A stretch of DNA of 64,000 nucleotides from JBEBVQ01 sp037190845. Lineage in GTDB: Bacteria > Bacteroidota > Bacteroidia > Chitinophagales > Chitinophagaceae. The notes beneath the pieces are model-generated. The model ran no database searches, was not told the origin of the DNA, and worked only from the letters and a program-made list of their open reading frames with translations. Within the stretch, counting starts at the first letter, position 1. Each line of letters starts with the position of its first letter. A program made the position numbers and the translations under genes. Positions 18,448 through 28,655 of this stretch are shown piece by piece. Where the stretch lies: assembly GCA_037190845.1 (NCBI GenBank), contig JBBCJI010000019.1, forward strand, positions 62,001 to 126,000. The letters are read 5' to 3'.

Positions 18448-20334
18448 ATGCATTACGTATCCGCAGAAAATATCAGTAAATCCTATGGCATAAAGCCATT
18501 ATTCAGCAATATCACTTTTCATATCAGCGAAGGCGACAAGATTGCGCTGGTGGCCAAGAACGGCAGTGGTAAATCAACGCTTTTGAAAATCCTGTCGGGC
18601 AAGGAACATGCGGATACCGGCAAAGTATGGATACATAAAGACGTAACCGTGGCTCTTTTTGAGCAGGAACCTGTATTCGACGAAACCCAATCCGTACTCG
18701 ACAATATCTTTCATTATGATCATCCCGTGGTCAGGATCCTGCGTGATTATGAAGACGCACTTTCCCGGCCTGATCAGCCGGAGCTGCTCACCGAAGCCTT
18801 AGTCAAAATGGATGACTCCGGCGCATGGGATTACGAAGCCAAAGTGAAGCAGATATTGGGTAAGCTCAACATACACCAGCTCGGACAACAGATAAACACA
18901 CTCTCCGGCGGGCAAAGAAAACGGGTAGCCCTGGCCCGGACGCTGATTGATATCGGATTTGAGCACCGGCATGTGCTGCTGATCATGGACGAACCCACCA
19001 ACCATCTTGATGTAGGTATGGTGGAATGGCTGGAGCACTACCTGAACCAGGAGCATGTAACGCTGCTCATGGTAACGCACGACCGGTACTTTCTGGATGC
19101 CGTATGCGAAGAAATATGGGAGCTGGACGGGAGTGACCTCTTTGTCTACAAAGGCGACTACGAAAATTACATCGAAAAGAAAGCAGCACGCATCGAAAGC
19201 ATGCAGGCCAGTATAGACAAAGCCAAAAATGAATACCGGAAGGAGCTGGAATGGATGCGGAAGCAACCCAAAGCACGCAGCACCAAAGCCCGTAGCCGGA
19301 TCGACAACTTCTACGATGTAGAAGCCCGTGCGAAACAAAAAATTGAAGACAACCAGGTTGAATTACAAGTAAAAATGAACCGTCTGGGCGGAAAAGTCGC
19401 CGAGCTTAAAAAAGTATACAAAAGCTATGGCGACAAGGTGATCCTGAAGGGATTCGACTATACTTTCAAAAAAGGGGAACGCATCGGTGTGGTGGGCAAA
19501 AATGGCGCAGGCAAATCCACCTTCCTGCATTTACTACAGGGAGAGGAAGCTGCGGACAGCGGCAAGATCAATATCGGAGACACTGTGGTATTCGGTAATT
19601 TCTCCCAGCAGGGGCTTGAGATCAAAGAAGACATGCGGGTGATCGAATATGTAAAGAATATCGCCGAAAACTTCCCGCTTGCCAACGGCGGCTCGCTAAG
19701 CGCCGCCCAGTTCCTGCAACTGTTCCTGTTTACCCCCGACCAGCAATACACTTACCTCTCGAAGCTGAGCGGTGGTGAAAAGAAGCGGCTGCAACTACTC
19801 AGCATACTTTTCCGGAATCCCAATTTCCTGATTCTGGACGAGCCGACCAATGATCTGGATCTGCCCACGTTGTCCGTGCTTGAAAATTTCCTGGATAATT
19901 ATCCCGGCTGCCTGCTGATCGTATCGCACGACCGGTATTTTATGGATCGTCTTGTGGATCACCTGTTTGTTTTTGAAGGCGACGGGATCATACGGGATTT
20001 CCCGGGAAATTACACCCAGTACCGTTTACAGCAAAAAGAAGAGGAAAAAAGAAAGACAGAAAAAAGCATTTCGCCGGTTCCGGCAATACAAGACCAGCCG
20101 GCATCTGCACCGAAAGAAAAAAAGAGATTATCCTACAAAGAGCAGCGGGAATTTGAGCAACTGGAAAAAGACATCCCGCAACTGGAACAGGAAAAGGAAA
20201 CAGTAACAGCAGCTATGAGCCAAGCCGGACTACCTTTCGACGAACTGCAGAAACTCTCTGACCGGATCACAGAAATCACACAATTGCTGGAAGAAAAAGA
20301 AATGAGGTGGCTTGAGTTGATGAATTATGAATGA
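18448..20334 (+). CDS. ABC-F family ATPase (Uup/EttA-like)
   Basis: 628 residues, cytoplasmic, no membrane segments. Seen: two ABC domains. First: Walker A AKNGSGKST (about 37-44), signature LSGGQRKRVALAR, Walker B LLIMDEPTNHLD. Interdomain linker of charged helices (RIESMQASIDKAKNEYRKEL, about 250-310). Second: GKNGAGKST, LSGGEKKRLQLL, FLILDEPTNDLD. The C-terminal coiled coil (about 535-628) matches the Uup subtype. Established: ABC-F proteins act on the ribosome; Uup has also been linked to DNA and ribosome quality control. The last codons (MNYE) lie within an intergenic palindrome. Confidence 0.92.
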   Translation: MHYVSAENISKSYGIKPLFSNITFHISEGDKIALVAKNGSGKSTLLKILSGKEHADTGKVWIHKDVTVALFEQEPVFDETQSVLDNIFHYDHPVVRILRDYEDALSRPDQPELLTEALVKMDDSGAWDYEAKVKQILGKLNIHQLGQQINTLSGGQRKRVALARTLIDIGFEHRHVLLIMDEPTNHLDVGMVEWLEHYLNQEHVTLLMVTHDRYFLDAVCEEIWELDGSDLFVYKGDYENYIEKKAARIESMQASIDKAKNEYRKELEWMRKQPKARSTKARSRIDNFYDVEARAKQKIEDNQVELQVKMNRLGGKVAELKKVYKSYGDKVILKGFDYTFKKGERIGVVGKNGAGKSTFLHLLQGEEAADSGKINIGDTVVFGNFSQQGLEIKEDMRVIEYVKNIAENFPLANGGSLSAAQFLQLFLFTPDQQYTYLSKLSGGEKKRLQLLSILFRNPNFLILDEPTNDLDLPTLSVLENFLDNYPGCLLIVSHDRYFMDRLVDHLFVFEGDGIIRDFPGNYTQYRLQQKEEEKRKTEKSISPVPAIQDQPASAPKEKKRLSYKEQREFEQLEKDIPQLEQEKETVTAAMSQAGLPFDELQKLSDRITEITQLLEEKEMRWLELMNYE

Positions 20335-20390
20335 TGAGCTATGAATTATGGGGTTAACTTATAATTCATCATTCATAACTCATAATTACT
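20320..20390. repeat. Intergenic palindrome, GAATTATGAATGATG type
   Basis: Left half GATGAATTATGAATGATGAG with CTATGAATTATG; right half ATAATTCATCATTCATAA then CTCATAATT. A third word family with the same architecture. It lies between convergent genes, encodes the last codons of the ABC-F protein, and abuts the porV stop. Confidence 0.75.
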
Positions 20391-21606
20391 ACTCGCTGCT
20401 GCTGTTATCCAGCTTATCAAAATCGAATACCAGGGAGAAGCGGATCGTATTGGCAAGCGGATTACGGTTGATGCCGGAGCCGGAAGGAACAAGGTAGGCG
20501 AAGTTCAGGTTAAATACCCGGTAACGCACACCCAGACCACAGGTAAAATATTTGCGGTCACCTTTTGTAGCGTCTTCATAAAAATAACCGGCCCGTACAG
20601 CAAACTGCTCCTGGTACCAATATTCAAGTCCTGCAGACAGTTGTATCTCGCGCATTTCTTCGCTGAAGCCGCCGGGAGCATCGCCGAAAGAACTGAATAT
20701 ACCCGACACTACCGGCTTTTCAGGATACCGGTATACAGGCTGCTCAGGTGTACTATTGGCTTCGTCAAGTTGTGGCGTAGGTACAAGCAGCTTATTCACG
20801 TCAAGGGCAAATGTGACCTTATTGTATTCGTCAAACTGCGAAGTGTAGGCCGCACCCAGGCCCAGGTTAGCGGGCAGATAGTCTCTGCGGAGCGAATTGT
20901 ATGAAATTTTGGACCCCAGGTTGCTGATCACAGCGCCAAAGCTGAAATTATTGTTACGAAACTGGTCTACTTCCATCGTATTGGAATAATAGATACCCAG
21001 GTCTGCAGCAAAGGCATTACCGGGACGATAATCCACACCCGGCTGCAGTCCGGCAAGACCGCTGGCGATAGATGAGTGTACATACCGGAGACTTAAGCCG
21101 GTTGAGAGATATTCTGAAAGTCTGCGGGAATAACCCAGATCAAAAGAAAATTCGCGTGGCTTACCGGTGCCGATTGGCTGGGCATTGATATCCGTATAAT
21201 TGATGTCCCCCAGAGAGAAATAACGCAGCGAACCACTGATGGCCTGTTCATTATTTTCACCAAAACGGGCAAAACCGGAGACATAGATCAGGGAAATATC
21301 AGGTACCAGATCTTTTAACCAGGGTGTATAGGTAGCTGAAGCACCGTATTTTTTCGAAGCAAACGGTATTTTAGCCACGTTCCAGTATTGTGCATTGGCA
21401 TCCGGAGAAATAGCAATACCTACATCCCCCATGGCGCCCGAACGGGCATCGGGTGAGATCCTGAGAAATGGTACGGCAGTGGTAATGGTATTAACCTGAC
21501 CACCCAGACTACTCTTACCTGAACCCGTTTGGCCAACTACCGAAACAGCAGGAACCGACAATCCGGCCACAAGACCCAATCCTATAAACGCTAAGCGATT
21601 CGACAT
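20389..21606 (-). CDS. porV: Type IX secretion outer-membrane protein PorV (LptO)
   Basis: About 405 residues from ATG 21606 (MSNRLAFIGLG); ten extra residues upstream are unlikely. Seen: signal peptide, then VPFLRISPDARSGAMGDVG, AISPDANAQYWNVAK, GASATYTPWLKDLVPD and barrel strands ending IRFSLVFDFDK. Established: PorV is a FadL-like 14-strand barrel that collects T9SS cargo from the SprA translocon and delivers it to the PorU sortase. The neighbouring upstream gene is porU on the same strand, the standard arrangement. Confidence 0.92.
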   Translation of the reverse strand: MSNRLAFIGLGLVAGLSVPAVSVVGQTGSGKSSLGGQVNTITTAVPFLRISPDARSGAMGDVGIAISPDANAQYWNVAKIPFASKKYGASATYTPWLKDLVPDISLIYVSGFARFGENNEQAISGSLRYFSLGDINYTDINAQPIGTGKPREFSFDLGYSRRLSEYLSTGLSLRYVHSSIASGLAGLQPGVDYRPGNAFAADLGIYYSNTMEVDQFRNNNFSFGAVISNLGSKISYNSLRRDYLPANLGLGAAYTSQFDEYNKVTFALDVNKLLVPTPQLDEANSTPEQPVYRYPEKPVVSGIFSSFGDAPGGFSEEMREIQLSAGLEYWYQEQFAVRAGYFYEDATKGDRKYFTCGLGVRYRVFNLNFAYLVPSGSGINRNPLANTIRFSLVFDFDKLDNSSSE

Positions 21607-21707
21607 TCTATAATACTTTATTTTAAAGTTTTGCAAAGGTATTCAATTTTTGCCTGCAAATCCGGATATATATACAAATTAAATCAGGCGGCAGATGCCA
21701 GTCAATA

Positions 21708-24700
21708 TTAACGCAATAAAACCAGTTTTTGGTATGCCGTAGCGCTAATTCCCTGCTCTGTTGAAATATTTAATTTATATACATACAACCCTGCCGGTAG
21801 TTTAGCTCCGTTACTACCGGTACCGTCCCAGGTAAGTTCGTTGGTACGGCTGCCATTCGGAGTAAAATCCTGCTCAAGTGCGCAGACCAATGCTCCGGCA
21901 GTGTTGTAAATAAGAATACGCGCCGTCAGCGGCTCATCGGGGTGATTATGCTCGAATAAAAAATGGGTTTTATCACTGAAAGGGTTGGGGTAGTTCATCA
22001 GCTTTTCCACTTTCATTACCTGCCCGTTATATACTATAAAATTAACTACCCCTTCTCCCGAATTATTATTCACATCCCAGGCTTTAACCCGCAAAGTGTG
22101 CAAGCCATCGCTCAGACCCGTAATGGGGAAGTTTACATATCCGCGCCGGTAATCATCAGCAGCCGTTTCATAATAATCATTCAATACATAAGGCTTGTCT
22201 ACCGCTCCGTCCAGTACGGCTGTCAGATCGTGGCCCACGCTGTTTCCGGATACATTAATACCCGTTTCATCATAGAGCGAAACAAACAGGAGCGAATTTG
22301 TGCCGGTAATGCCCCCATCCCGGAACAGGCTGTCGTTCATATAAGGCTTCACAATGGGGGGATTATCTTCAATATAAGGATGACGCGCCATCCCGCCTAT
22401 AACCACAGAAGTATCCATACCGGCAGCATCTGTTACGCCATTCTCGGCATAATAACTGATCTTTCCCTTACCGTAATTATAATTGATGTCTTTGGGCGCA
22501 ATAAATGAGAAAGTAAACTTCCCGTCTACCACGCTGGCTTTACCTTTGTATATCACGTTGTTCTGCATATTGTAGGCACGGGGAGTTCCGTAGACTTTGG
22601 TAGTCAGGCTCACGACCCTCGGCTTATCATAAAAGCTAACATAAAGATACCCGTTAAAGTCGTTCAGGGTATTGCCATTCACATCCGTTACGTTACCGGA
22701 GATCGTATAACCGCCCAATGCACCGATCGAATCTGTAGTTTCGCCGGTACTCATTACTTTAACCGACTCGGTATGCACAAAATATTTGGGGAAATTCGGC
22801 GCCAGCGCAGGGTCGCCGAGGAGGGTGAATTTACGGAAATTGCCGATGATCCACCAGTTGGGCGTATTCTGATAGGTTCCGTTTTTCCCGATCCGGAATG
22901 CATCACCGAAGGTATGCCAGTTGCCCCGTGCATCCTGGGTAAACTGGGTTTCGAGAAATTGACGGTTAATATCTCTGTTGGGACCGGCATATACCGCTTG
23001 CGTAGTTGTCAGCATAGCAATAGCCCCGCCATCCTTCCTCAGTACGAGCCGTTCGCCGGAAGACACTTCAGCAGGATTATCAAACTGGGAAAAATCACAG
23101 GTAGCCGTGACCATAAACGGCAATTTATCCATGTTTTTCCACGTATTGAAGTCATCGGCGGTAAGGATACGTTCATGTGCCAGTGTTTTTGTATTTCCGT
23201 GGCCACTGTAATTGATCATAAATGTTCCCCTGAACACCTGATCGTTGATCGCCTTGTTGGATTCCGGGCTGCGTGTGCCACCCGGTGTTGAAACAAACGG
23301 CATATTATCCAGATATACTTTGGTATTGTTATACATAGGATCCAGTGAATCCACAGTTGCTGCCATAATTTCCGCATCCACCAAGTGAGCTCCTGCGTCA
23401 TCCTCATTATCGCTGATATAGGTATTAACAAGACGCCAGGGACCAAGTGATGCGCTGCTTTTATAATGAAGTATCTTATCTACCACGTTATGCGCTTCCG
23501 CAAGCGTTTTCACCGGCAGCCTCCCTACCCCTACATCAAGCGTATTGGGTATTGAGTAATCTTCAATATGCTCGTTATCATCAAGGAATGCGTAGAAATC
23601 ATCGTTGCAGGAAGCGGAATCCAGATAGTATGAAGCGCGGGATTCGAAAGCAGGCACAAAATTCGTATTTCCGGTGACGCGGTCTTTATAATCATAAGAG
23701 GCATCTCCGAACAGCAAAAGGTATTTCGGCATTTGTGCTGTATCCGTCCCTGCCCGGTCATAAAACATTTTCACGAAATCACGGATAGCGCTTATATCCT
23801 GTGAGCCGGAAGAGAATTCATTATATATCTGTGTGGTAGTGACGACGACCGTACGCAGGCTGCTGTGGCTGCGGTGAAAATCTGCCAACCTTTCCGCAGC
23901 ATCCCGAAAACCGGGGTATGTCACAATAATATAATCTACCTGCCCTGTTCCGTGCAGGTTCTGGTTGCCTGCAGCTTCTACATAAGCCGGCGTATGATAT
24001 TGTGTGCCGTTATAAATGATAAATTCACGAAGCGCTGCGGCATCCTGTGTAAACGTATAGGTACTGCCCTGCAGTGACCCGTTCATAATCACCGGCCGTA
24101 ACGGATCTGTCACATCCCATACCCGCACCGACGCATCAGAACGCTGAATTTCATACCGGGCGACATTACCGGGCGCTGCTGCCTGCCAGTCGCGGAATAA
24201 CATCTGACCGCCACTGAAAGATAACGGGCGGCGCATATTCAGCACAATGTAATCCAGGTAACCCCTCCCGTCGGAAGCGGGTTGAAAATCGAGACGGACG
24301 GACAAGGAAGAGCCTGAAGGATTGATATCATGTGTTGCATAGCGTACACTGGCAAGCCGGCTCAATGTGGCAGCTCCCATTACATAGCGATCCAGCATCT
24401 GTCCGTTTGTGTATGCAGTAAAAACGCTTCCGTCTGCCAGGCCAGCAGATGCCAGTTTCATCTGCATATGGATCTGTCCCGTCACGGGGCCGGTGGAAAA
24501 ATCAAATGTGTTGGTGGTGCTGCGACCCGGCTGGTTGCTGAATTCCTCCCCTACCCAGTCTTTTCCGATCCTCCCGATGCTTACCAGATCCTCTTCATGC
24601 GCCATATAATCATTAAACGCAGCTACAGTTACATTGGCAGCGGCAACGCTACCCTGATGAGCAACACGTAATCCGTTACTGCCGCCAAGTGTCAGGAAGT

Positions 24701-25472
24701 AGTAGCTTTTATCTTCGTACAGATTTTTATGATAGATGAACCGCTGGTTAACACTGTCCTTCTCCCAGGTCATGGGGCCGTTTGCGTAAAACAGGAAATA
24801 ATCTCCCGGCCCGAAAACACCGTCTCCGCCATCATGCATGAGGAGGGCATTTTCCGGTGGGTCATTATATCTGTGGATCGCATTGTTTTCAGACAACATA
24901 GCCCCGCCATGACCGAGCAGCCTGATCGCAGAAGACGGCACTGTACCGGTAAGGTTAAGCCGGTTTTTCAAAAAATCATAATCAACTTTATAGATGCCGC
25001 GGCGGTCAACCGATATTTTATGCCAGGCACCCGTTGCCAGTGCAGATTGAGTAGCCGTAGTCTTCAACCGTACAGGGATGGGTATGCTTCCGGCATCTTT
25101 TGCCGCAGCCATATCTTCCTTTACCATTAGTGTAAAATCAGTCAGCCGCATAAGTTGCGATCCTTCCCGTGCATATACCGGCACCTGTACCAAAACAAAA
25201 GGGCGTTTCCGCTCCATACCGAGGTGTACCGTCAGATTGTCCGGGAAGGATACGGGCACGTCCGGAGGGAGGGAAATTACAGGCATATAATTAAGGTCGC
25301 CAGCCGTAATTTCCGGAAGGCGGTATTGTTCAAGCCATATCTTCTTTACCACATACCCATCCGTTATCTCTCCTTCTTCTATATGATATACCTGCCGTGG
25401 AGCAGCAAAAGCGAAACAAACAGCAGAAAACAACAAACAAAACACTACAGCACTTTTCCTTATCATATACAT
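21708..25472 (-). CDS. porU: Type IX secretion sortase PorU
   Basis: 1254 residues. Seen: signal peptide 1-23, a gingipain-like (C25) peptidase region with the His box MINYSGHGNTK (about 755) and the nucleophile in VTATCDFSQFDNP (Cys near 792), and its own C-terminal sorting-like domain beginning at MNYPNPFSDKTHF. Established: PorU removes the C-terminal sorting domain of T9SS cargo and joins it to A-LPS on the outer surface. The gene is followed by porV and is divergent from gldJ. ATG 25472 or 25466 both precede the same signal peptide. Confidence 0.92.
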   Translation of the reverse strand: MYMIRKSAVVFCLLFSAVCFAFAAPRQVYHIEEGEITDGYVVKKIWLEQYRLPEITAGDLNYMPVISLPPDVPVSFPDNLTVHLGMERKRPFVLVQVPVYAREGSQLMRLTDFTLMVKEDMAAAKDAGSIPIPVRLKTTATQSALATGAWHKISVDRRGIYKVDYDFLKNRLNLTGTVPSSAIRLLGHGGAMLSENNAIHRYNDPPENALLMHDGGDGVFGPGDYFLFYANGPMTWEKDSVNQRFIYHKNLYEDKSYYFLTLGGSNGLRVAHQGSVAAANVTVAAFNDYMAHEEDLVSIGRIGKDWVGEEFSNQPGRSTTNTFDFSTGPVTGQIHMQMKLASAGLADGSVFTAYTNGQMLDRYVMGAATLSRLASVRYATHDINPSGSSLSVRLDFQPASDGRGYLDYIVLNMRRPLSFSGGQMLFRDWQAAAPGNVARYEIQRSDASVRVWDVTDPLRPVIMNGSLQGSTYTFTQDAAALREFIIYNGTQYHTPAYVEAAGNQNLHGTGQVDYIIVTYPGFRDAAERLADFHRSHSSLRTVVVTTTQIYNEFSSGSQDISAIRDFVKMFYDRAGTDTAQMPKYLLLFGDASYDYKDRVTGNTNFVPAFESRASYYLDSASCNDDFYAFLDDNEHIEDYSIPNTLDVGVGRLPVKTLAEAHNVVDKILHYKSSASLGPWRLVNTYISDNEDDAGAHLVDAEIMAATVDSLDPMYNNTKVYLDNMPFVSTPGGTRSPESNKAINDQVFRGTFMINYSGHGNTKTLAHERILTADDFNTWKNMDKLPFMVTATCDFSQFDNPAEVSSGERLVLRKDGGAIAMLTTTQAVYAGPNRDINRQFLETQFTQDARGNWHTFGDAFRIGKNGTYQNTPNWWIIGNFRKFTLLGDPALAPNFPKYFVHTESVKVMSTGETTDSIGALGGYTISGNVTDVNGNTLNDFNGYLYVSFYDKPRVVSLTTKVYGTPRAYNMQNNVIYKGKASVVDGKFTFSFIAPKDINYNYGKGKISYYAENGVTDAAGMDTSVVIGGMARHPYIEDNPPIVKPYMNDSLFRDGGITGTNSLLFVSLYDETGINVSGNSVGHDLTAVLDGAVDKPYVLNDYYETAADDYRRGYVNFPITGLSDGLHTLRVKAWDVNNNSGEGVVNFIVYNGQVMKVEKLMNYPNPFSDKTHFLFEHNHPDEPLTARILIYNTAGALVCALEQDFTPNGSRTNELTWDGTGSNGAKLPAGLYVYKLNISTEQGISATAYQKLVLLR

Positions 25473-25642
25473 AACTTAGCAGCGGAAAAACAGGTTTATA
25501 ATCAAAATTAAGGAATTAGGCCAATTGTCCGGCCGTCAGTCATGGATTCATTACGAGAAACGCGAAATATATACAAAATAGTATAAAACAAGCGGTTTTT
25601 TGAAAACTTTTAGTTTTTTTTGGGGTCTCGAAATACCAATGC

Positions 25643-25671
25643 TTGACATTTTCAAAAGAATGCTCTATCAT
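25643..25671 (+). promoter_or_regulatory. Candidate promoter for gldJ-murF
   Basis: Seen: TTGACA at 25643-25648, a 17-base spacer, and TATCAT at 25666-25671, with about 50 bases to the gldJ ATG. This resembles a general sigma-70 consensus rather than the Bacteroidota TTTG / TAnnTTTG pattern, so the call is tentative. Confidence 0.35.
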
Positions 25672-25727
25672 TGTAACACTTTTTAACAAAAATCATTCTA
25701 ATTCGTAGTTAATATTCATTTCTGATT

Positions 25728-27248
25728 ATGAAAAGATCGCTTGTTGGCCTGAGCTTGCTGTGTGTTGGAGCAGCTACTCTGTTTTCTGCCTGCTCTTCAA
25801 AAAAATCCACCGGTGTCTCTGACAAAACCGGATGGAATTATAATGATCCCCGTCTCGGTGGTTTTGAGGTAGTGGATTATCCCGGACAGCAAACCGGACC
25901 GGGTCTGGTCTTCATTGAAGGCGGCCGTTTTACAATGGGACAGACAGAAGAAGATCTGACCGTTGAGCGTAATAACATTCCGCGTACCATATCCGTATCT
26001 TCCTTTTATATGGATGAGACCGAAGTAGCAAATGTACACTACCGGGAATATCTCTACTGGATGGAACGCGCTTATGCGTCGGATTATCCCGAGTTAATAC
26101 TGAAAGCAATTCCAGACAGCACGGCGTGGCGCCGGGCGCTGGCCTACAATGAGCCACGGGTGCAATATTATTTCCGTCACGCGGCCTACAACTTCTATCC
26201 GGTTGTTGGTGTGAGCTGGCATCAGGCAAATGAATATGCCAAATGGCGGAGCGATCGTGTGAATGAATACATACTTATCAAAAATGGCGCGCTGAAGAAA
26301 AACCCCAACCAGGTGAACGAAGACGTTTACACTACGGAAACGTACCTGGGTGGCCAATATGACGGTCTTTTCGGCGCACGTCGTAAACGTGACCTGAATC
26401 CCGGCGGTTCCGGCAAACGTAACTATGCATATTCCGACGGATACCTGCTGCCGGATTACCGCCTGCCAACAGAAGCGGAATGGGAATATGCAGCACTCGG
26501 ACTGATCGGGAATAACCCGGAACCGGAAAACAAACGCCGCCGCGGTGAAGAAGTGATCACTGACCGGAATATTTTCCCCTGGGGCACTAACCACTCCACA
26601 CGCTGGTCATTACGTAATGAACAACAGGGTGAATTCCTCGGCAACTTCAAACGCGGCCATGGTGATCAGATGGGTATCGCAGGCGCTCTGAACGATAATG
26701 CAGATTATACGGCTCCCGTTTATTCGTACAAACCAAATGCTTTCGGCCTTTATAATATGGCCGGTAACGTGAGCGAATGGACCATGGATACCTACCGTCC
26801 CCTTACAGAAGGATTGGAAGATCATAATCCTTACCGCGGTAATTACTATGAGACATACCGCCGTCTGGTAGAAGATAATTCGCTTGAGGATAAAGACAGC
26901 ACGGGACATCTGACCAGAAGGCCGCTTACTGCCGAAGAACTGGAGAATCCTGCACGCCTGCAGGCCAGAAATGCTGATCAGCGTGGATTCCTGGATGGCG
27001 ACACTTCTTCTCAGGTGTCTTATGACTATGGCCGGAGTTCACTGCTGAACAACGAAGCCAAAGTGATCAAAGGCGCTTCCTGGGCTGACCGTGCATACTA
27101 TATGTCGCCCGGTACACGCCGTTTTGTAGATGCCAATGAAAAAAGCGCTACCATTGGGTTCCGCCTGGTTATGGACCGCCTTGGCAGCCCGAATGGCGAC
27201 AACAGTTCCGCACCGGGTAATTATTTCGGTGGCAAAAAAAGAAAATAA
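25728..27248 (+). CDS. gldJ: Gliding motility / T9SS lipoprotein GldJ
   Basis: 506 residues. Seen: lipoprotein signal with Cys22 in LFSACSS, then a formylglycine-generating-enzyme-like (SUMF1) fold: GLVFIEGGRFTMGQT, FYMDETEVANVHYREYL, VVGVSWHQANEYAKWR, YRLPTEAEWEYAAL, NAFGLYNMAGNVSEWTMD, KGASWADRAYYMSPGTRR, ATIGFRLVMDR. Established: GldJ and GldK share this fold; the position next to porU and the AYYMSPGTRR segment point to GldJ, which anchors the T9SS/gliding machinery at the outer membrane. No Shine-Dalgarno before the ATG. Followed by a strong terminator, yet murF starts only about 80 bases on. Confidence 0.88.
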   Translation: MKRSLVGLSLLCVGAATLFSACSSKKSTGVSDKTGWNYNDPRLGGFEVVDYPGQQTGPGLVFIEGGRFTMGQTEEDLTVERNNIPRTISVSSFYMDETEVANVHYREYLYWMERAYASDYPELILKAIPDSTAWRRALAYNEPRVQYYFRHAAYNFYPVVGVSWHQANEYAKWRSDRVNEYILIKNGALKKNPNQVNEDVYTTETYLGGQYDGLFGARRKRDLNPGGSGKRNYAYSDGYLLPDYRLPTEAEWEYAALGLIGNNPEPENKRRRGEEVITDRNIFPWGTNHSTRWSLRNEQQGEFLGNFKRGHGDQMGIAGALNDNADYTAPVYSYKPNAFGLYNMAGNVSEWTMDTYRPLTEGLEDHNPYRGNYYETYRRLVEDNSLEDKDSTGHLTRRPLTAEELENPARLQARNADQRGFLDGDTSSQVSYDYGRSSLLNNEAKVIKGASWADRAYYMSPGTRRFVDANEKSATIGFRLVMDRLGSPNGDNSSAPGNYFGGKKRK

Positions 27249-27269
27249 TACACACCAACTGATATTTTC

Positions 27270-27307
27270 AATAACCCCTTCCACTTCCGGAAGGGGTTAT
27301 TTATTTT
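27270..27307 (+). terminator. Rho-independent terminator after gldJ
   Basis: AATAACCCCTTCC / GGAAGGGGTTATT arms with loop ACTTCC, followed by TATTTTT. It lies between gldJ and murF and ends about 20 bases before the murF ATG, so murF must have its own promoter or rely on readthrough. Confidence 0.85.
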
Positions 27308-27325
27308 TACACATTAATCTCGCCC

Positions 27326-28618
27326 ATGCCGGATATCCATTCACTTTATACGCTTTACAGGGAACATCCGTCTATACAAACAGATACCCGACACCTGCAG
27401 GAAGGAGATATCTTCTTTGCACTGAAAGGTCCTAACTTTAATGGTAATCACTTTGCCACCCGCGCGCTTGAGCTGGGCGCCTCCTATGCAGTAATTGATG
27501 AATCAGCTTATGCAACAGACAACCGCTGCATACTGGTAGCAGATGTGCTGGCGACTTTGCAGGAGCTGGCACTCATGCACCGCCGCCAATTCAACATACC
27601 ATTCATCGCCATTACAGGGTCCAATGGGAAGACAACCACCAAAGAGCTTATCTCTGCCGTACTGCGTACCCAATACAAAACATATACTACCTCCGGCAAT
27701 CTCAACAACCACATCGGCGTACCGCTGACCCTGCTCCGCATCCGTGAAGATGCCGAAATGGCCGTGATTGAAATGGGCGCCAACCATCTCCGGGAAATCG
27801 CCTCTTACTGTGCTATTGCTTTGCCTACCCACGGCATTATCACGAACTGTGGGAAAGCGCACCTCGAAGGCTTCGGAAGCGAAGCGGGAGTCAGAAAAGG
27901 GAAGGGCGAGCTGTACGACTTTATCCGCTCACACAAAGGGACGATATTCCGTAACACAGACCTCACATATCTCGCAGATATGGCCAGGGGAATCGACAGT
28001 CAAATTACTTATGGCACTGCAAATGCTGACTATACGGGAACTGCAGCAATGAACCATGTATTCCTGCAAGTTACACTCGACAGCCATATACCTCCGGTAC
28101 ATATTGATACCCAGTTGACCGGAGCATATAACTTCCCTAATGTAATGGTCGCCTTAGCCGCAGGAATGCATTTCGGCATTCCGATAAAAAAAATAAGCGC
28201 GGCCATCACATCCTACCAACCAGACAACAGCCGCTCCCAATGGATACAGAAAGGTAATAACCGGATTATCCTGGATGCTTATAACGCCAATCCGACCAGT
28301 ATGCATGCTGCGATCTCAAACTTTGCACAGACATCGCTCGATCATAAGCTGTTATGGCTCGGCGCCATGAAAGAGCTCGGCAGCGAAACGGAAACGGAAC
28401 ACAGGAACCTGGTAGATTTTATCCGTCAATACGACTGGAAAGACGTCATTCTTGTAGGTGATGAATTTAAAAACGTACACAGCGGATTCAGATGGTTCTA
28501 CAATGCATCAGCAGCAGCCGGATTTATCCGTGCAACCCAACCGGAAAACGCTTCCATTCTCATCAAAGGATCCAGAAGCAGCCGGATGGAATTATTGCTG
28601 GAAGCGCTGGAAGGATGA
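27326..28618 (+). CDS. murF: UDP-N-acetylmuramoyl-tripeptide--D-alanyl-D-alanine ligase
   Basis: 430 residues. Adds D-Ala-D-Ala to the UDP-MurNAc-tripeptide, the last cytoplasmic step of the peptidoglycan precursor. Seen: N-terminal domain (QEGDIFFALKGPNFNGN), ATP loop ITGSNGKTTTKEL (about 97-107), substrate domain VIEMGANHLREIASYC, GIITNCGKAHLEGFGS, and the C-terminal domain ILDAYNANPTSMHAAI. Length is normal for MurF. The neighbour gldJ is on the same strand. Confidence 0.93.
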   Translation: MPDIHSLYTLYREHPSIQTDTRHLQEGDIFFALKGPNFNGNHFATRALELGASYAVIDESAYATDNRCILVADVLATLQELALMHRRQFNIPFIAITGSNGKTTTKELISAVLRTQYKTYTTSGNLNNHIGVPLTLLRIREDAEMAVIEMGANHLREIASYCAIALPTHGIITNCGKAHLEGFGSEAGVRKGKGELYDFIRSHKGTIFRNTDLTYLADMARGIDSQITYGTANADYTGTAAMNHVFLQVTLDSHIPPVHIDTQLTGAYNFPNVMVALAAGMHFGIPIKKISAAITSYQPDNSRSQWIQKGNNRIILDAYNANPTSMHAAISNFAQTSLDHKLLWLGAMKELGSETETEHRNLVDFIRQYDWKDVILVGDEFKNVHSGFRWFYNASAAAGFIRATQPENASILIKGSRSSRMELLLEALEG

Positions 28619-28655
28619 TTGCATAAAGATGAAAATCTGACCTGCTGCAAACGGT

